This document shows positions 63,849 through 64,000 of a stretch of 64,000 bases of DNA, one piece after another. Position numbers and translations under genes: made by a program. The stretch comes from Pseudomonas entomophila L48 (GTDB lineage Bacteria; Pseudomonadota; Gammaproteobacteria; Pseudomonadales; Pseudomonadaceae). Position 1 is the stretch's first letter, and the number at the start of each line of letters is the position of its first letter. Location of the stretch: the NCBI RefSeq assembly GCF_000026105.1, contig NC_008027.1, forward strand, positions 988,501 through 1,052,500, read 5' to 3'. A model generated the notes under the pieces. The model did not search any database. It worked only from the letters and a program-made list of their open reading frames with translations, and was not told the origin of the DNA.

Positions 63849-64000
63849 ATGCGCGTCGCCGATTTCTCTTTCGAACTCCCTGACTCACTCATCGCCCGCC
63901 ACCCACTGGCCGAGCGCCACGGCAGCCGCCTGCTCGTGCTCGACGGCCCCAGCGGCGAGTTGGCCCACAAGCAGTTCACCGACCTGCTCGAGTACCTGCG
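63849..64000 (+). CDS. queA: S-adenosylmethionine:tRNA ribosyltransferase-isomerase, 5' part
   Basis: Start of QueA, which forms epoxyqueuosine in t[23 protein letters not shown] then [17 protein letters not shown] and [11 protein letters not shown] match the family N terminus. Cut by the window end after about 50 of roughly 350 residues. In pseudomonads it usually opens queA-tgt-yajC-secD-secF. Confidence 0.95.
   Translation, partial: MRVADFSFELPDSLIARHPLAERHGSRLLVLDGPSGELAHKQFTDLLEYL

Overview
The window is a chromosomal segment of a fluorescent Pseudomonas, most likely of the P. putida group. This rests on the high GC, the cyoABCDE operon next to norR-hmp and a DsbB homologue, the selD-mnmH and queA/tRNA-Leu neighbourhoods, and many Pseudomonas-type REP elements (palindromic repeats with GTAGGAGC ends). 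Calls come from reading translations and motifs by eye; no database search was run.

Layout. 1-767: start of an RND efflux adaptor (partial). 986-3693: Aer-type aerotaxis receptor, a cysteine-cluster protein and a small secreted protein. 3880-5782: low-GC anti-phage dCTP deaminase (AvcD type) with an extra N-terminal region, a small partner ORF and a structured intergenic segment. 5829-9775: cheV, then the divergent norR/hmp nitric-oxide detoxification pair. 9776-16180: a MITE-like palindrome, dsbB-like gene and the cyoABCDE cytochrome o oxidase operon. 16312-17439: an orphan alpha/beta hydrolase. 17639-21113: an isonitrile pathway with two PvcA-type synthases, one fused to a PvcB-type Fe/2-oxoglutarate oxygenase, and a HAD phosphatase. 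21421-23213: alaC and a second cysteine-cluster protein. 23641-37617: a 4658-residue autotransporter. 38073-39028: two small Pseudomonas-specific proteins behind a structured leader, and two small membrane proteins.

40232-51060 (possibly to 52596) is the most interesting region: a compact biosynthetic operon. Its second half encodes an N-hydroxylating flavoprotein, a DAO-type FAD oxidoreductase and a cupin-methionyl-tRNA-synthetase fusion. This trio matches the N-N bond-forming (hydrazine) machinery known from actinomycete s56-p1-type pathways. Its first half (DapA-like aldolase, rhamnose-mutarotase-like protein, DRE-TIM aldolase, HAD phosphatase, two SDRs, ATP-grasp-like protein) looks like a route to a hydroxylated, sugar-acid-like unit that could be joined to the hydrazine. 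No NRPS, PKS or exporter is visible, so a small hydrazine- or diazo-type metabolite is the best inference.

52684-63372: accessory and housekeeping genes (GNAT, two tandem paralogous membrane proteins, YdcZ-like transporter, LprI-like protein), then a selenium block (mnmH, selD and a divergent PhnD-type ABC transporter plausibly for a selenium oxyanion), a bestrophin, a truncated antitoxin-like gene and a GNAT. 63656-64000: tRNA-Leu(CAA) and the start of queA. REP elements mark most operon ends, and at least four genes use a UAG stop lying inside the REP sequence.
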